Shown here piece by piece: positions 7,972-17,607 of a DNA stretch of 64,000 nucleotides. Source of the DNA: Desertimonas flava (GTDB taxonomy: Bacteria; Actinomycetota; Acidimicrobiia; Acidimicrobiales; Ilumatobacteraceae); the NCBI RefSeq assembly GCF_003426815.1, contig NZ_QKYK01000002.1:1-64000 (forward strand). Direction: 5' to 3'. A program made the position numbers and the translations under genes. The notes beneath the pieces are model-generated. The model saw nothing but the letters and a program-made list of their open reading frames with translations. It ran no database searches and was not told where the DNA came from. How positions within the stretch are numbered: position 1 is the stretch's first letter; each line of letters opens with the position of its first letter.

Positions 7972-8457
7972 ATGGAACGCGTCGAGTGGTTGACCGAACG
8001 TGAGGAGCGGGCCTGGCGCGCGCTGCAGTTCATGCAGATGCGGCTCGACGGTGAGCTCGCGCGCCAGCTCGCCACCGACTCGGCCCTGTCGTATCCCGAC
8101 TACCGGGTGCTGGTGGCCCTCACGGACCGTCCGGATGGCCGTCTTCGCTTGTTCGAGCTCGCCGCGGTGCTCGGGTGGGAGAAGAGTCGCGCATCACACC
8201 ATGTGGCGCGGATGACGAGCCGCGGCCTGGTCGACAAGGAGCCATGCGACGACGACCGTCGGGGTGCCTTCGTGGTGATCACCGAGCGCGGTCGACGTGA
8301 GCTCGCCGACGCGGCGCCGGGACATGTCGCCACGGTCCGACGGCTGTTCGTCGATCTGCTCAGTGATGACCAGCTCGACTCGATCGCCGACGTCGCCGAG
8401 AGCGTGCTCGCCAATCTCGTCCGCCGGGAGCCTGCGGCAAGCAGAATGCGTCTGTGA
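7972..8457 (+). CDS. MarR-family transcriptional regulator
   Basis: The 161-residue protein has a MarR winged helix: LFELAAVLGWEKSRASHHVARM is the recognition region (GWEKSRASHHVARMTSRG) and DDRRGAFVVITERG the wing, with the conserved DxRG-like DDRRG. N- and C-terminal helices would form the dimer interface. The ATG at 7972 lies just after the direct repeats. Its end overlaps the GTG of the next gene by four bases, so the PLP enzyme is part of the same transcript. It likely represses itself and YceI. Confidence 0.88.
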   Translation: MERVEWLTEREERAWRALQFMQMRLDGELARQLATDSALSYPDYRVLVALTDRPDGRLRLFELAAVLGWEKSRASHHVARMTSRGLVDKEPCDDDRRGAFVVITERGRRELADAAPGHVATVRRLFVDLLSDDQLDSIADVAESVLANLVRREPAASRMRL

Positions 8458-9521
8458 CCTCCACCTGGCTCGCCAACCACCGTGACCCCCGGTGGGTCGG
8501 GTTGCTTCCGTCCACCGAGGCGACCGAGTTCCACCGGGCACTCCCGGGGTACGAACCCACTCCGCTCGTCGAGCTGCCGCAGATCGCGCGGAGCCTCGAT
8601 GTCGGGCGGGTCTTCGCCAAGGACGAATCGCGCCGCTTGGGACTTCCGGCGTTCAAGGGCCTCGGGGCTTCATGGGCGATACGCAAATTGCTCGACCGCA
8701 TCGGAACGGCGGCTGCGATCACCGTCGTGACCGCCACCGACGGCAACCACGGACGCGCGGTCGCGCGCTGGGCGCTGCACTTCGGGCAACGAGCCTGCGT
8801 CGTCGTTCCCGACGGTGTGCACCCCGCCGCACTCGCGGCGATCCGTTCGGAAGGCGCCGACGTCGTCGAGGTCGAAGGCAGCTACGACGACGCCGTGCAG
8901 TTGGCTGCCCGTGTGGCGCGCCAGGCCGATCACGTGTTGGTGCAGGACACCGCCTGGCCCGGCTACGAAGAGATTCCCGGCTGGATCGTCGAGGGCTACG
9001 AAACGATGTTCGCCGAGATCGACGAGCAGCTCAGCGAACGCGGTGCGGGCCAGCCGGATCTGATCGTCGTTCCGACCGGAGTCGGGTCGCTGCTGCAGGC
9101 AGCGCTCGTGCACCACCGAGCGCCGCGTTCTTCTGGAGCGGCCGTGGTGTCGGTCGAACCCGACAGCGCTGCGTGTGTGTACGCCAGCCTGGCCGCAGGG
9201 CGACCGGTCTCCGTCCCGACGCGCTTCACCACGATGGCTGGGCTGAACTGCGGGACGATGTCCACGCTGGCGTGGCCGCTCGTTTCAGCGGGCGTCGACG
9301 GAGCGCTCGTCACGGACGATGCGGCCACCGGGCGCGCCGTCGAGGTGCTGAAGGCGTCAGGTCTCGATGCCGGGCCGTGCGGTGCTGCGACGCTGGCGGT
9401 GAGCGGCATCAGCCGGCGCGAGATGGGTGCGTTCCGACGCCATGTGAGGCTGCACGAGGATTCCACGGTGGTTCTCCTCGTCACTGAAGGCTCGGCTGAG
9501 AACCCACATCTCGCGAGCTGA
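8454..9521 (+). CDS. PLP-dependent lyase, diaminopropionate ammonia-lyase-like
   Basis: This 355-residue fold-type II PLP enzyme resembles diaminopropionate ammonia-lyase. FAKDESRRLGLPAFKGLGAS carries the Schiff-base Lys (LPAFKGLGAS), TATDGNHGRAVA is the phosphate/substrate loop, and VPTGVGSLL is the glycine-rich PLP phosphate site. GTMSTLAWPL and the CGAATLA near the end are typical of this branch. The predicted reaction is alpha,beta-elimination of 2,3-diaminopropionate to pyruvate and ammonia, but threonine dehydratase-like activity cannot be excluded. It is translationally coupled to the MarR gene. Confidence 0.85.
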   Translation: MTSTWLANHRDPRWVGLLPSTEATEFHRALPGYEPTPLVELPQIARSLDVGRVFAKDESRRLGLPAFKGLGASWAIRKLLDRIGTAAAITVVTATDGNHGRAVARWALHFGQRACVVVPDGVHPAALAAIRSEGADVVEVEGSYDDAVQLAARVARQADHVLVQDTAWPGYEEIPGWIVEGYETMFAEIDEQLSERGAGQPDLIVVPTGVGSLLQAALVHHRAPRSSGAAVVSVEPDSAACVYASLAAGRPVSVPTRFTTMAGLNCGTMSTLAWPLVSAGVDGALVTDDAATGRAVEVLKASGLDAGPCGAATLAVSGISRREMGAFRRHVRLHEDSTVVLLVTEGSAENPHLAS

Positions 9522-9583
9522 GCACCCACCTTCGATCCGCTGCGCACCATCCGGTCGATGGGTTCACCTCGGGGCAAAGCGAC

Positions 9584-11509
9584 TCAGAGGAGCTCGTACT
9601 CGCTCGGATCGACCTCGCGGGTGCGCGTCCAGTAGTCGAGCAGCGGGAACGGCCAGTTCTGGGCGACGCGGCCGCTGTCGCTCTTGTACCACGAGTTGAC
9701 GGTCGACACGCCCCACGCCATGCGCAGGTTCTCGGCGTCGACCTCCTCGTTGAAGCGATCGTGCACCTCCTCCCTCACGTCGAGCGCGCGGTGCCGGCCC
9801 GCGAGGACGTGGCGGATGCAGTCCATCACGTAGCGCACCTCGCACTCGCTGAACCAGATGATCGATCCGTTGACGACGATGTTGGTGTTGGGCCCGTAGA
9901 GCATGAAGAAGTTCGGGAACCCGGGCACGGTGACACCGAGGTAGGCGCGGGCGTCGCCCGCCCACCGTTCGTGCAGCTCGACGCCACCGCGGCCGACCAC
10001 CTTCATCGGCGTGAGGAACTTCGACGGTTGGAACCCCGTGCCGTAGAGCAACACGTCGAACTCGTGCAGCTCGCCGTCGACGGTCACAACACCTTCGGGC
10101 ACGATCCGGTCGATGCCGGTGGTCGTCAGCGTGACGTTGTCGCGGTGCAGCATCTCGGCCCACGAGCCGTCGTCGACGATGATCCGCTTCGACGCCGGCG
10201 GGTACTGCGGGATCACCTTGGGGATGAGATCCGGGCGGTCCTCGTATTGCGGGAGCATCGCCTCGGTCAGCATCTGACGCAGCAGGTCGTTGCCCTCGCC
10301 GACCGACGTCGACATGTCCGGCCACTCGGGGTCCACTTCGGCCATCGGGCGCAGCAGTTCGGCCGACTTCCAGAACAGCCAGAAGCGATACCACTGGCGG
10401 TAGTACGGCACGTGCTGGAGGAGGTACTGGAAGCCCTGCGGCACCTCGTGCCGGTAGTGCGGCACCGGGAACTGCCAGTTCGGCGTGCGCTGGAAGATCT
10501 CGAGGTGACCGACCTCCTCGGCGACGAGCGGGGCGAACTGCGCGGCGCTACACCCCGTGCCGATGACGCCGACCCGCTTACCGGACAGGTCGACGTCGTG
10601 ATCCCAGCGGGCCGAGTGGAACGCCGGCCCGGCAAACGACTCGCGACCCTCGATCTGCGGCAGCTGGGGCCGGTTGAGCTGACCGACGGCGCTGATGACG
10701 GCGTCGGCCTCGATGGTGCGCTCGTTGCCGTCGGCGTCGACGGTGCACACGGTCCAGCGGGCCGTCGCGTCGTCGTACTCGACCGACGACACCTCCGTGT
10801 CGAAACGGATGTTGGGGCGGATGCCGAACTCGTCGACGCACCGGCGGAAGTACGCGTAGAGCTCCGACCGCGGGCTGTAGTAGAGCGGCCAGTCGGCGCG
10901 CTGCGCGAACGAGTAGCTGTAGTAGTGGTTCGGGATGTCGACCCGGCAGCCCGGGTAGCTGTTCTCCAGCCACGTCCCGCCGACGTCGGCGTTCTTGTCG
11001 AGCACGACATACGAGACCCCGGCCTCGGCCAACCGGTAGGCGGCGACGATTCCTGACATGCCGGCGCCGATGACGACCACCTCGAACGGCCGGTCCGGGG
11101 CGACGTCGTCCTTGTGCCAGTGGGGAGCTCGGAGGTCGGAGTCGAGGGCCAGTTCCTCGCGCATCATCGGCAGGTAGTCGTCGATGTCCAGCCCGCCCGC
11201 CATGAACTGCAGGATCACCCGCAGGTCGGGGCCCGTCGGCATCGGTGCAGCCACGCTGCCGCCGTCCCGGAAGGCGATCAGCGTCTCGAGGGCGAGGGCG
11301 CGGATGGCGCCCTGCTGCTCGGGGGTGAGACCGCCCTGGTCCTCACCCATGAGCGTGGCGTCGACGCGGAGTTCCTCGCGCAGCAGTCCGAGATCTCCGG
11401 TGACGTGGGCCAGGGCCGGCAACAGCGCGGGGAGATCGGCGACCTCGAGCGCGTCACGTAGCTCCCCGTCACTTGCGGTGATCGGCTCGATCGGTCGGGC
11501 CAAGGTCAT
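9584..11509 (-). CDS. Flavin-containing (Baeyer-Villiger type) monooxygenase
   Basis: This 641-residue protein has an FAD-binding GAGMSGIVAAYRLAEAG around residue 152, the GGTWLENSYPGCRVDIPNHYY stretch typical of BVMOs (GGTWLENSYPGCRVD), and the fingerprint FAGPAFHSARWDHD, matching FxGxxxHxxxWD. A second Rossmann motif, VGVIGTGCSAAQ, binds NADPH. About 130 extra N-terminal residues precede the FAD domain, as in a subset of actinobacterial BVMOs. It should insert oxygen into a ketone or oxidise a soft nucleophile. The start has a GGGGG site. It is divergent from the branched-chain transporter operon. Confidence 0.9.
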   Translation of the reverse strand: MTLARPIEPITASDGELRDALEVADLPALLPALAHVTGDLGLLREELRVDATLMGEDQGGLTPEQQGAIRALALETLIAFRDGGSVAAPMPTGPDLRVILQFMAGGLDIDDYLPMMREELALDSDLRAPHWHKDDVAPDRPFEVVVIGAGMSGIVAAYRLAEAGVSYVVLDKNADVGGTWLENSYPGCRVDIPNHYYSYSFAQRADWPLYYSPRSELYAYFRRCVDEFGIRPNIRFDTEVSSVEYDDATARWTVCTVDADGNERTIEADAVISAVGQLNRPQLPQIEGRESFAGPAFHSARWDHDVDLSGKRVGVIGTGCSAAQFAPLVAEEVGHLEIFQRTPNWQFPVPHYRHEVPQGFQYLLQHVPYYRQWYRFWLFWKSAELLRPMAEVDPEWPDMSTSVGEGNDLLRQMLTEAMLPQYEDRPDLIPKVIPQYPPASKRIIVDDGSWAEMLHRDNVTLTTTGIDRIVPEGVVTVDGELHEFDVLLYGTGFQPSKFLTPMKVVGRGGVELHERWAGDARAYLGVTVPGFPNFFMLYGPNTNIVVNGSIIWFSECEVRYVMDCIRHVLAGRHRALDVREEVHDRFNEEVDAENLRMAWGVSTVNSWYKSDSGRVAQNWPFPLLDYWTRTREVDPSEYELL

Positions 11510-11725
11510 GGTGACCCCCTTCGTTGACGTTCCCCCTGCGGGCCACCGCAGCCAGCGGCCGGCGGCGGTCCATCCGCGAACGTACCCCTCGACCGGGTCC
11601 GGCCCCGAGCGCAGCGGTCGCTCCGCGTTGCGCCGGGCGGCGGCGGAGGAGTAAATAGACCGTACGACGGCCGCTCGGCCGGCGTTCGGGTCTCGGGGGA
11701 GGCCACGAAGAAATTGGGGGAAGCG

Positions 11726-13003
11726 ATGTCGGTATCAAAGAAGGCCGTCGCTCGTCTGCGCCGGCGGAGTGTCGTCGCGGTCGCCGCCGTGGCCGTGTTG
11801 ACGGCCGCAGCCGGCGGAACGACCGCAGCAACCTCGGGAGGCGAGGACACGGCGGCAGGCAGCGCCGCTGCTCCGTCGGGCGACCCGATCAAGATCATGG
11901 TGTCGGCGCCCGTTGACACGCAGCTGCCTCCGTACCCGAACATCCCGGGCGCGGCGGAGGTCTACGAACAGTGGGTCAACGCCAACGGTGGTGTCGCCGG
12001 CCGCCCGCTCGAAGTCATCACGTGCGACAACAAGGGCGACCCCAACGAGGGCGCCAACTGTGCCCGTCAGGCCGTCGAAGAGAGCGTCGTCGCAGTCGTC
12101 GGCTCGTTCACGTTCGATGCCAGCCGCATCATCCCCGTGCTGGAGGAGGCGAACATCGCCTGGTTCGGCGCGTGCTGCCCGCTGGTCGCCCAGGAGTTCT
12201 CCAGCCCGATCTCGTTCGTCCTCGGCTCGCTCCTGCCGGGAATGGGAGCCGGCCTCGGCTGGAAGATGGCCCAGGACGGGTGCGAGAACCCGGTGAACCT
12301 CGTGATCGACATCCCCGCAGGTGACGTCGCGTTCCCGGCGGTGCAGGCCGCCTACGCCGTCGGCGGCGGCGACCCCGAGGCGATCCGCATGGTCAAGATC
12401 CCGGCGATCCCGCAGGACTACAGCGCCCAGGTCGCCGAGGCGACCGAGGGCTCGGACTGCATCGCCGGCGGCATCTCGGACTCGAACTGGGCGGCCTGGC
12501 TCCCCGCGATGGCGGCGGCCGGCGCCAACCAGCGCCTGTACGGCCTGCAGGGCAACCTCAACAGCAAGATCGTCGAGCAGTTCCCGGAGCTCACCGAAGG
12601 TGCGGTCGTCTCCGGCTCGTATCCGAACATCGCCGGTCCGATGTGGGACGACTACCGGGCGGCGCTCGAGGAGTACGACGCTCCCGATCTCGATTGGAAC
12701 AGCCTGGCCGGTCTCGGGACGTGGGCCGCTCTCACGGCGTTCAAGATCATCGTCGAAGGCATCGACGGCGACATCGACAACAACACGTTCATCGACGCGG
12801 CCAACGCCACCACCGAGCTGGACACCGGCGGGATGATCGGTGTCCTCGACCTCACCCAGCCGTACACCGGATTCGGTGGCGCGTTCCCGCGGGTGTTCAA
12901 CCGCACCGTGTTCTTCGACGTGGCGTCGGGCGGGGAGCTCACCGCGCTCGACGACCAGGCCTACGACATGACCGGCCCCATCGACGGCGAACCGATCGGC
13001 TGA
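11726..13003 (+). CDS. livK: Branched-chain amino acid-type ABC transporter, substrate-binding protein
   Basis: The 425-residue protein starts with a basic Sec signal (KKAVARLRRRSVVAVAAVAV) and an Ala/Gly/Thr linker, followed by a type I periplasmic-binding fold of the LivJ/LivK family (INTPGAAEVYEQWVNANGGVAGRPLEV pattern, seen as YEQWVNANGGVAGRPLEV). No lipobox Cys is present, so it is probably secreted or held by its signal anchor. The ATG at 11726 follows GGGGAAG. It captures a solute outside the cell for the LivHMG/LivF system behind it. Ligands of this family range from branched-chain amino acids to amides and aromatics; the specific one is unknown. Confidence 0.88.
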   Translation: MSVSKKAVARLRRRSVVAVAAVAVLTAAAGGTTAATSGGEDTAAGSAAAPSGDPIKIMVSAPVDTQLPPYPNIPGAAEVYEQWVNANGGVAGRPLEVITCDNKGDPNEGANCARQAVEESVVAVVGSFTFDASRIIPVLEEANIAWFGACCPLVAQEFSSPISFVLGSLLPGMGAGLGWKMAQDGCENPVNLVIDIPAGDVAFPAVQAAYAVGGGDPEAIRMVKIPAIPQDYSAQVAEATEGSDCIAGGISDSNWAAWLPAMAAAGANQRLYGLQGNLNSKIVEQFPELTEGAVVSGSYPNIAGPMWDDYRAALEEYDAPDLDWNSLAGLGTWAALTAFKIIVEGIDGDIDNNTFIDAANATTELDTGGMIGVLDLTQPYTGFGGAFPRVFNRTVFFDVASGGELTALDDQAYDMTGPIDGEPIG

Positions 13004-13016
13004 TCCAACCGGCCCT

Positions 13017-13053
13017 GCCGTGTCCGGCGCTCGATGCGAGCGCCGGACACGGC
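13017..13053 (+). terminator. Strong intercistronic hairpin between livK and livHMG
   Basis: GCCGTGTCCGGCGCTCG (13017-13033), a 3-nt ATG loop and the exact complement at 13037-13053 form a perfect 17-bp stem. No U-tract follows. Its place between the binding-protein gene and the permease gene suggests partial termination or protection of the upstream message, giving more binding protein than membrane components. Confidence 0.75.
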
Positions 13054-13095
13054 GGACGTCGTCATCGCGGCCACCCGTTCGGAGGTTCCCGGCCC

Positions 13096-15816
13096 GTGCA
13101 ACAAGTGATCCGGTTCGCGCTGCTGGGCCTCGGCCTCGGCTCGCTCTACTCCCTGGCCTCCCAGGGACTCATGGTGATCTACCGAGGGTCGGGCGTGCTC
13201 AACTTCGGCCACGGCGCGATCGGCATGGTGGGGGCGTACATCGCGTGGGAGTTCCGCAGCAACGGTCACAACGTCGCGGTCGCCTGGACGGCGGGCATCC
13301 TCGCATGCGCGCTGCTCGGCGCCCTCACGCACCTCCTGATCATGAGGCGCCTGAGACGGGCGTCGCCGCTGGCGCGCATCGTGGCCACGCTCGGCGTGCT
13401 GATCATGCTCCAGGCCGGCGCGGTGTTGCGGTACGGATCGGCGATCACGTTCGTCACCTCGGAGCTCCCCGTGACGGTGCTGAAGCCGTTCGGGATCACG
13501 ATCTCGCTCGACCGGTTCATCCTCGTCGGCATCGCCGCAGTCTTCAGCGCCGGGCTGTGGGGGCTCTACCGCTACACGAAGTTCGGCATCGCCACGACCG
13601 CCGTCGCCGAGAACCAGCGAGCGGCGTCGGCGATCGGACTGTCGCCCGACTGGATCGCCACGCTCAACTGGGCGCTCGGTTCGGCCCTCGCGGGGGTCGC
13701 CGCGATCCTCATCGCCCCGATCGTGCAGCTGCAGGTGGCGACGATGACGAACCTCGTGCTGGCCGCCCTGGCGACCGCGCTCGTGGCCGGGTTCCGCTCG
13801 TTCCCGATCGCCTTCCTCGCCGGGATGCTGATCGGCATCGGCCAGAGCGAGCTGACCCGGTACGTCAAGACGCCGGGGGTCGCCACGTCGCTGCCCTTCG
13901 CGGTCATCGTCCTGTGGATGCTGCTGCGGGGCCAGGCGCTCCCGCTTCGCGACTACTTCCTCCAGCGGCTCCCGGCTGTCGGCACCGGGCGCGCCCATCC
14001 GATCGCCGTCGCCGTCGCGTGTGTGGTCACCTCCCTGGTCATCCTCGCCGTTCCGGTGCGCTGGCAGGACGCATTCGTCACCACGTTCGCCATGGGCTTC
14101 ATCCTGTTATCGGTCGTGGTGATCACCGGGTACGCCGGGCAGCTCTCGTTGGGCCAGTTCGCCCTCGCCGGATTCGGTGCGTGGGTCGCGGGACGGCTCG
14201 TCGATGCCGGCGGCTGGCCGTTCTGGCTCGCCCTGGTCGCCGGGGTCGTGGCGACGATCCCGGTCGGTGCCCTCTTCGCCATCCCCGCGGTGCGAGCCCG
14301 GGGCATCAACCTCGCCATCGTGACGTTGGGGCTGGGCTCGGCGATGGAGTTGATGATCTTCAACAACGGCGACCTGGTCGGTGGGTTCGCCGGCACCGAG
14401 GTCGGCAAGGCGTCACTGTTCGGCTGGGACATCAACGCGATCAACCATCCCGGTCGCTACGCCATCGTGTCGATGGTCGTGCTCGCCGCGGTGAGCTTGA
14501 TGGTGGCCAGCTTGCGTCGGGGACGCTCGGGCCGGCGGTTGCTCGCCGTGCGGACCAACGAGCGGGCGGCGGCGGCCCTCGGCATCAGCGTGCCGGGGGC
14601 CAAGATCTACGCCTTCGCCGTCTCGGCGGGCATCGCGGCGATCGGCGGGGTGATGCTGGCGTTCCGCAAGGACGTGATCCTGTACGGCTCGGAGTTCACC
14701 AACTTCACCTCCATCCTGGTCGTGGCCTGGTCGTTCATCGGCGGCATCGGCTTCCTGCTCGGGCCCATCTTCGGGTCCACGCTCGCCCCCGGCTCGCTCG
14801 GCTCGCAGCTCACCAACACGATCCTCGACAGCATCACCCAGTACATCCAGCTGATCGGCGGCGTGCTCGTGGTGCTGCTCGTGTTGCAGAACCAGGACGG
14901 CATCGCCAAGGAGTCGATCGATCAGGCGAAGTGGCTGGCCGGCAAGGTTCGCTCCCGGCTCGCCCGCACGGAGCGGCGCGAGCCCGAGACCGTCGTGCTT
15001 CCTGGCGAACGTCGCGAGCCCGTCCCGCCGCGCACGCTCGAGGTGCGGGAGCTCAACGTCCGCTACGGCGGGGTGCTCGCCGTCAACGACGTGTCGTTCA
15101 CCGTGCGCCCGGGACGCATCACCGGTCTGATCGGGCCCAACGGTGCCGGCAAGACGTCCGTGATCGATGCCGTCACCGGCTTCACGCGTGTGTCGTCGGG
15201 GTCGGTGCTGCTCGACGGCGTCGAGCTGGTCGGACTCAATGCCACCAAGCGGGCCCGGGCCGGTCTGAGCCGCTCGTTCCAGTCGCTCGAGCTCTTCGAG
15301 GATGCGACCGTGCTCGACAACCTGCGCGCGGCGTCGGATCCACGCGATCGCCTGTCGTACGTGCGAGACCTCATCCATCCCGTGACCCCCGAGCTCCCTG
15401 GCCAAGTGGTCGCGGCGATCCGTGAGTTCCGCCTCGAGGACGATCTGCTGCGCCGCGTGCAGGACCTGCCCTACGGCCAGCGCCGTCTCTTGGCGATCGT
15501 GCGCGCGGTCGCCACGCGGCCGAGCGTGCTGCTCCTCGACGAACCGGCTGCCGGTCTGAGCGACGTCGAGACGGGCGAGCTGGCCCACCTCGTGCGCCGG
15601 TTGGCCGACGACTGGGGGATCGCCGTGCTCCTCGTCGAGCACGACATGTCGTTCGTGATGAGTGTCTGTGACGACCTTGTCGTGCTCGACTTCGGGACGA
15701 CGATCAGCACGGGCACGCCGCAGGAGGTGCGCCATGACCCCGTCGTCATCGCGGCCTACCTGGGGGAGTCCGAGGAGGAACCGGCCCTGGCGCCGGTTGC
15801 CGGGGGCGACGCATGA
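13096..15816 (+). CDS. Triple fusion LivH-LivM-LivG: two permeases and ATPase in one chain
   Basis: The 906-residue protein joins three components that are usually separate. Residues ~1-295 are a LivH permease (SGVLNFGHGAIGMVGAYIA), ~298-620 a LivM permease (GQLSLGQFALAGFGAWVAG, EAA-like ALGISVPGAKIYAF), and ~648-895 a LivG ATPase with Walker A GPNGAGKTS, a degenerate signature YGQRR and Walker B LLLDEPAAGLS. A GTG at 13096 after GGAGG gives this start; the open frame extends further upstream, overlapping livK, and is not used. With LivF it forms the inner-membrane importer for the solute caught by the binding protein. Confidence 0.92.
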   Translation: MQQVIRFALLGLGLGSLYSLASQGLMVIYRGSGVLNFGHGAIGMVGAYIAWEFRSNGHNVAVAWTAGILACALLGALTHLLIMRRLRRASPLARIVATLGVLIMLQAGAVLRYGSAITFVTSELPVTVLKPFGITISLDRFILVGIAAVFSAGLWGLYRYTKFGIATTAVAENQRAASAIGLSPDWIATLNWALGSALAGVAAILIAPIVQLQVATMTNLVLAALATALVAGFRSFPIAFLAGMLIGIGQSELTRYVKTPGVATSLPFAVIVLWMLLRGQALPLRDYFLQRLPAVGTGRAHPIAVAVACVVTSLVILAVPVRWQDAFVTTFAMGFILLSVVVITGYAGQLSLGQFALAGFGAWVAGRLVDAGGWPFWLALVAGVVATIPVGALFAIPAVRARGINLAIVTLGLGSAMELMIFNNGDLVGGFAGTEVGKASLFGWDINAINHPGRYAIVSMVVLAAVSLMVASLRRGRSGRRLLAVRTNERAAAALGISVPGAKIYAFAVSAGIAAIGGVMLAFRKDVILYGSEFTNFTSILVVAWSFIGGIGFLLGPIFGSTLAPGSLGSQLTNTILDSITQYIQLIGGVLVVLLVLQNQDGIAKESIDQAKWLAGKVRSRLARTERREPETVVLPGERREPVPPRTLEVRELNVRYGGVLAVNDVSFTVRPGRITGLIGPNGAGKTSVIDAVTGFTRVSSGSVLLDGVELVGLNATKRARAGLSRSFQSLELFEDATVLDNLRAASDPRDRLSYVRDLIHPVTPELPGQVVAAIREFRLEDDLLRRVQDLPYGQRRLLAIVRAVATRPSVLLLDEPAAGLSDVETGELAHLVRRLADDWGIAVLLVEHDMSFVMSVCDDLVVLDFGTTISTGTPQEVRHDPVVIAAYLGESEEEPALAPVAGGDA

Positions 15817-16541
15817 ACGCGATCGAGCCGGACGGCATCCCGGCCCTGGAGGCCCGGGGGGTGTCGGCGGGCTACGGGCCGCAACCGGTGATCCACGATG
15901 TGGACGTCATCGTGCAGCCGGGGGAGGTGGTCGGCCTGCTCGGGGCCAACGGGGCCGGCAAGACCACGACGCTGCTCGCCCTGGCCGGCGAGCTCCCGCT
16001 CCTGTCGGGTGAGGTGCTGATCGATGGTGCGGCGACGACCGCACCGCTGCACAAGCGGGCGCGCCAGGGCCTGACGTTCGTCACCGAGGAGAAGTCGGTG
16101 TTCATGGGGTTGACCGCCCTCGACAACCTCCGCGTCGCAGGGGTCGACGCCGAGACGGCGCTCGACCTGTTCCCGGAGCTGGAGCGCCTCCTCGGCGTAC
16201 GTGCCGGGCTGCTGTCGGGCGGCGAACAGCAGATGCTCACCCTGGCCCGGGCGATGAGCCGCAAGCCGCGGGTCCTTCTCGCCGACGAGCTGTCGATGGG
16301 CTTGGCGCCGCTCATCGTGCGGCGCCTGCTCGAGTCCGTGGTACGTGTGGCTCGTCAGCAGGGGACCGCCGTGCTGCTCGTCGAGCAGCACGTTCGCAAG
16401 GCGCTGCGCTACTGCGACCGCGCCTACGTCATGCACCGGAGTCGCATCGAACTCAGCGGATCGGCGAGCGAACTGCTCTGCCGGATCGGCGAGATCGAGG
16501 ATCGCTACCTGAGCACGGGAGCGGCTGCCGTCGCCGACTGA
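15813..16541 (+). CDS. livF: Branched-chain-type ABC transporter ATP-binding protein LivF
   Basis: This 242-residue ATPase has Walker A GANGAGKTT, the signature LSGGEQQ, a Walker B ending LLADELSMGLAP (DE retained, the usual following Pro replaced by Leu) and the H-loop VEQHV. Its ATG overlaps the stop of the fusion gene by four bases, so the two ATPases are made together. It pairs with the LivG domain of the fusion to power uptake. Confidence 0.92.
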   Translation: MNAIEPDGIPALEARGVSAGYGPQPVIHDVDVIVQPGEVVGLLGANGAGKTTTLLALAGELPLLSGEVLIDGAATTAPLHKRARQGLTFVTEEKSVFMGLTALDNLRVAGVDAETALDLFPELERLLGVRAGLLSGGEQQMLTLARAMSRKPRVLLADELSMGLAPLIVRRLLESVVRVARQQGTAVLLVEQHVRKALRYCDRAYVMHRSRIELSGSASELLCRIGEIEDRYLSTGAAAVAD

Positions 16542-16581
16542 TTCCGACGCCCGCTACTGCGTGCCGACGGGCCGCAACCCC

Positions 16582-16613
16582 CACGTCGTGAGTTCGCATC
16601 TCACGTCGTGAGT
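16582..16613. promoter_or_regulatory. Repeated CACGTCGTGAGT sites upstream of the methyltransferase
   Basis: CACGTCGTGAGT occurs at 16582-16593 and again at 16602-16613, exactly 20 bp apart. The second is part of the near-perfect palindrome CTCACG-T-CGTGAG (16600-16612), and a further CTCACG follows at about 16620. This looks like a multi-site operator in the promoter of the next gene. The protein that reads it is unknown. Confidence 0.45.
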
Positions 16614-16686
16614 CGGATTCTCACGCCGAAGAGGTGGATGTCGTCACCCGACGCGTCCGCGATCCCCCGACGTGGAGGAACCACTC

Positions 16687-17607
16687 ATGACACTCCCTCA
16701 GCTCAGCGGCGACAAGCCGTTCATCACCGATGGAGGGCTCGAGACGTCACTCGTCTTCCAGGCTGGACTCGAGCTCCCCGACTTCGCGGCGTTCCCGCTG
16801 CTCGACTCCGAGTCGGGCCGAGCGGCGCTCGCCGACTACTACGCCCCCTACCTGTCCATCGCGCACCGCCTCGGCGTCGGGGTCGTGGTCGACACTCCCA
16901 CTTGGCGGGCCAACCTCGACTGGGGCGCCCGCATCGGTTACGACGATCTGCGCCTGGCGGCGGTGAACCGCGACGCCGTGCGCTTCGTCCGCGATCTCGC
17001 CGCGGAGCGGTCGGGCCTCGTCGCCGTGACCAACGGGGTGATCGGCCCGCGGGGTGACGGCTACGTCGTCGGCTCCACGATGTCGACCGCAGAGGCCGCC
17101 TCCTACCACGGCGTCCAGGCGCGGGCGTTCGACGAGGCCGGGGCCGACATGATCAGCGCGATCACGATGACCTACGCGGCTGAGGCGATCGGTATCGTTC
17201 GGGCGGCGGTCGCCGTCGGGCTGCCGGTGGTCGTGTCGTTCACCGTCGAGACCGACGGTGTGCTCCCGTCGGGGCAGACGCTCGGAGGAGCGATCAGCGA
17301 GGTCGATGCCGCCACCGATGGCGCGCCGGCGTACTACATGATCAACTGCGCGCACCCGACGCACTTCGCGGCGGCGCTCGAGACCGATGCCGCGTGGCTC
17401 GCGCGTGTGAAGGGTGTCCGGGCCAACGCCTCGCGGCTCAGCCACGAAGAGCTCGACGCAGCCGACGATCTCGACCGCGGCGACACCGCCGAGCTCGCCG
17501 AGCACTACCGCGAGCTGGGGTCCACACTCGACCTGCGGGTCGTCGGTGGGTGCTGTGGCACCGACCACGAACACGTCGCCGCGATCGCCGAGAGGCTCGT
17601 CGCGTGA
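16687..17607 (+). CDS. Homocysteine S-methyltransferase-family protein
   Basis: The 306-residue TIM-barrel protein begins ITDGGLETSLVFQAG as in the betaine/S-methylmethionine-homocysteine methyltransferase family. The three zinc-binding cysteines are present: one in MINCAHP and the pair in GGCCGTDHEHV. It could transfer a methyl group to homocysteine or act on a related thiol; many family members have unassigned donors. ATG 16687 follows GGAGG. The hydrolase gene overlaps its end by four bases. Confidence 0.85.
   Translation: MTLPQLSGDKPFITDGGLETSLVFQAGLELPDFAAFPLLDSESGRAALADYYAPYLSIAHRLGVGVVVDTPTWRANLDWGARIGYDDLRLAAVNRDAVRFVRDLAAERSGLVAVTNGVIGPRGDGYVVGSTMSTAEAASYHGVQARAFDEAGADMISAITMTYAAEAIGIVRAAVAVGLPVVVSFTVETDGVLPSGQTLGGAISEVDAATDGAPAYYMINCAHPTHFAAALETDAAWLARVKGVRANASRLSHEELDAADDLDRGDTAELAEHYRELGSTLDLRVVGGCCGTDHEHVAAIAERLVA

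Noticed and set aside
12643-13095. Upstream extension of the livHMG frame
   Set aside because: It overlaps livK out of frame and contains the hairpin; the GTG at 13096 has a ribosome site and starts the first membrane helix.
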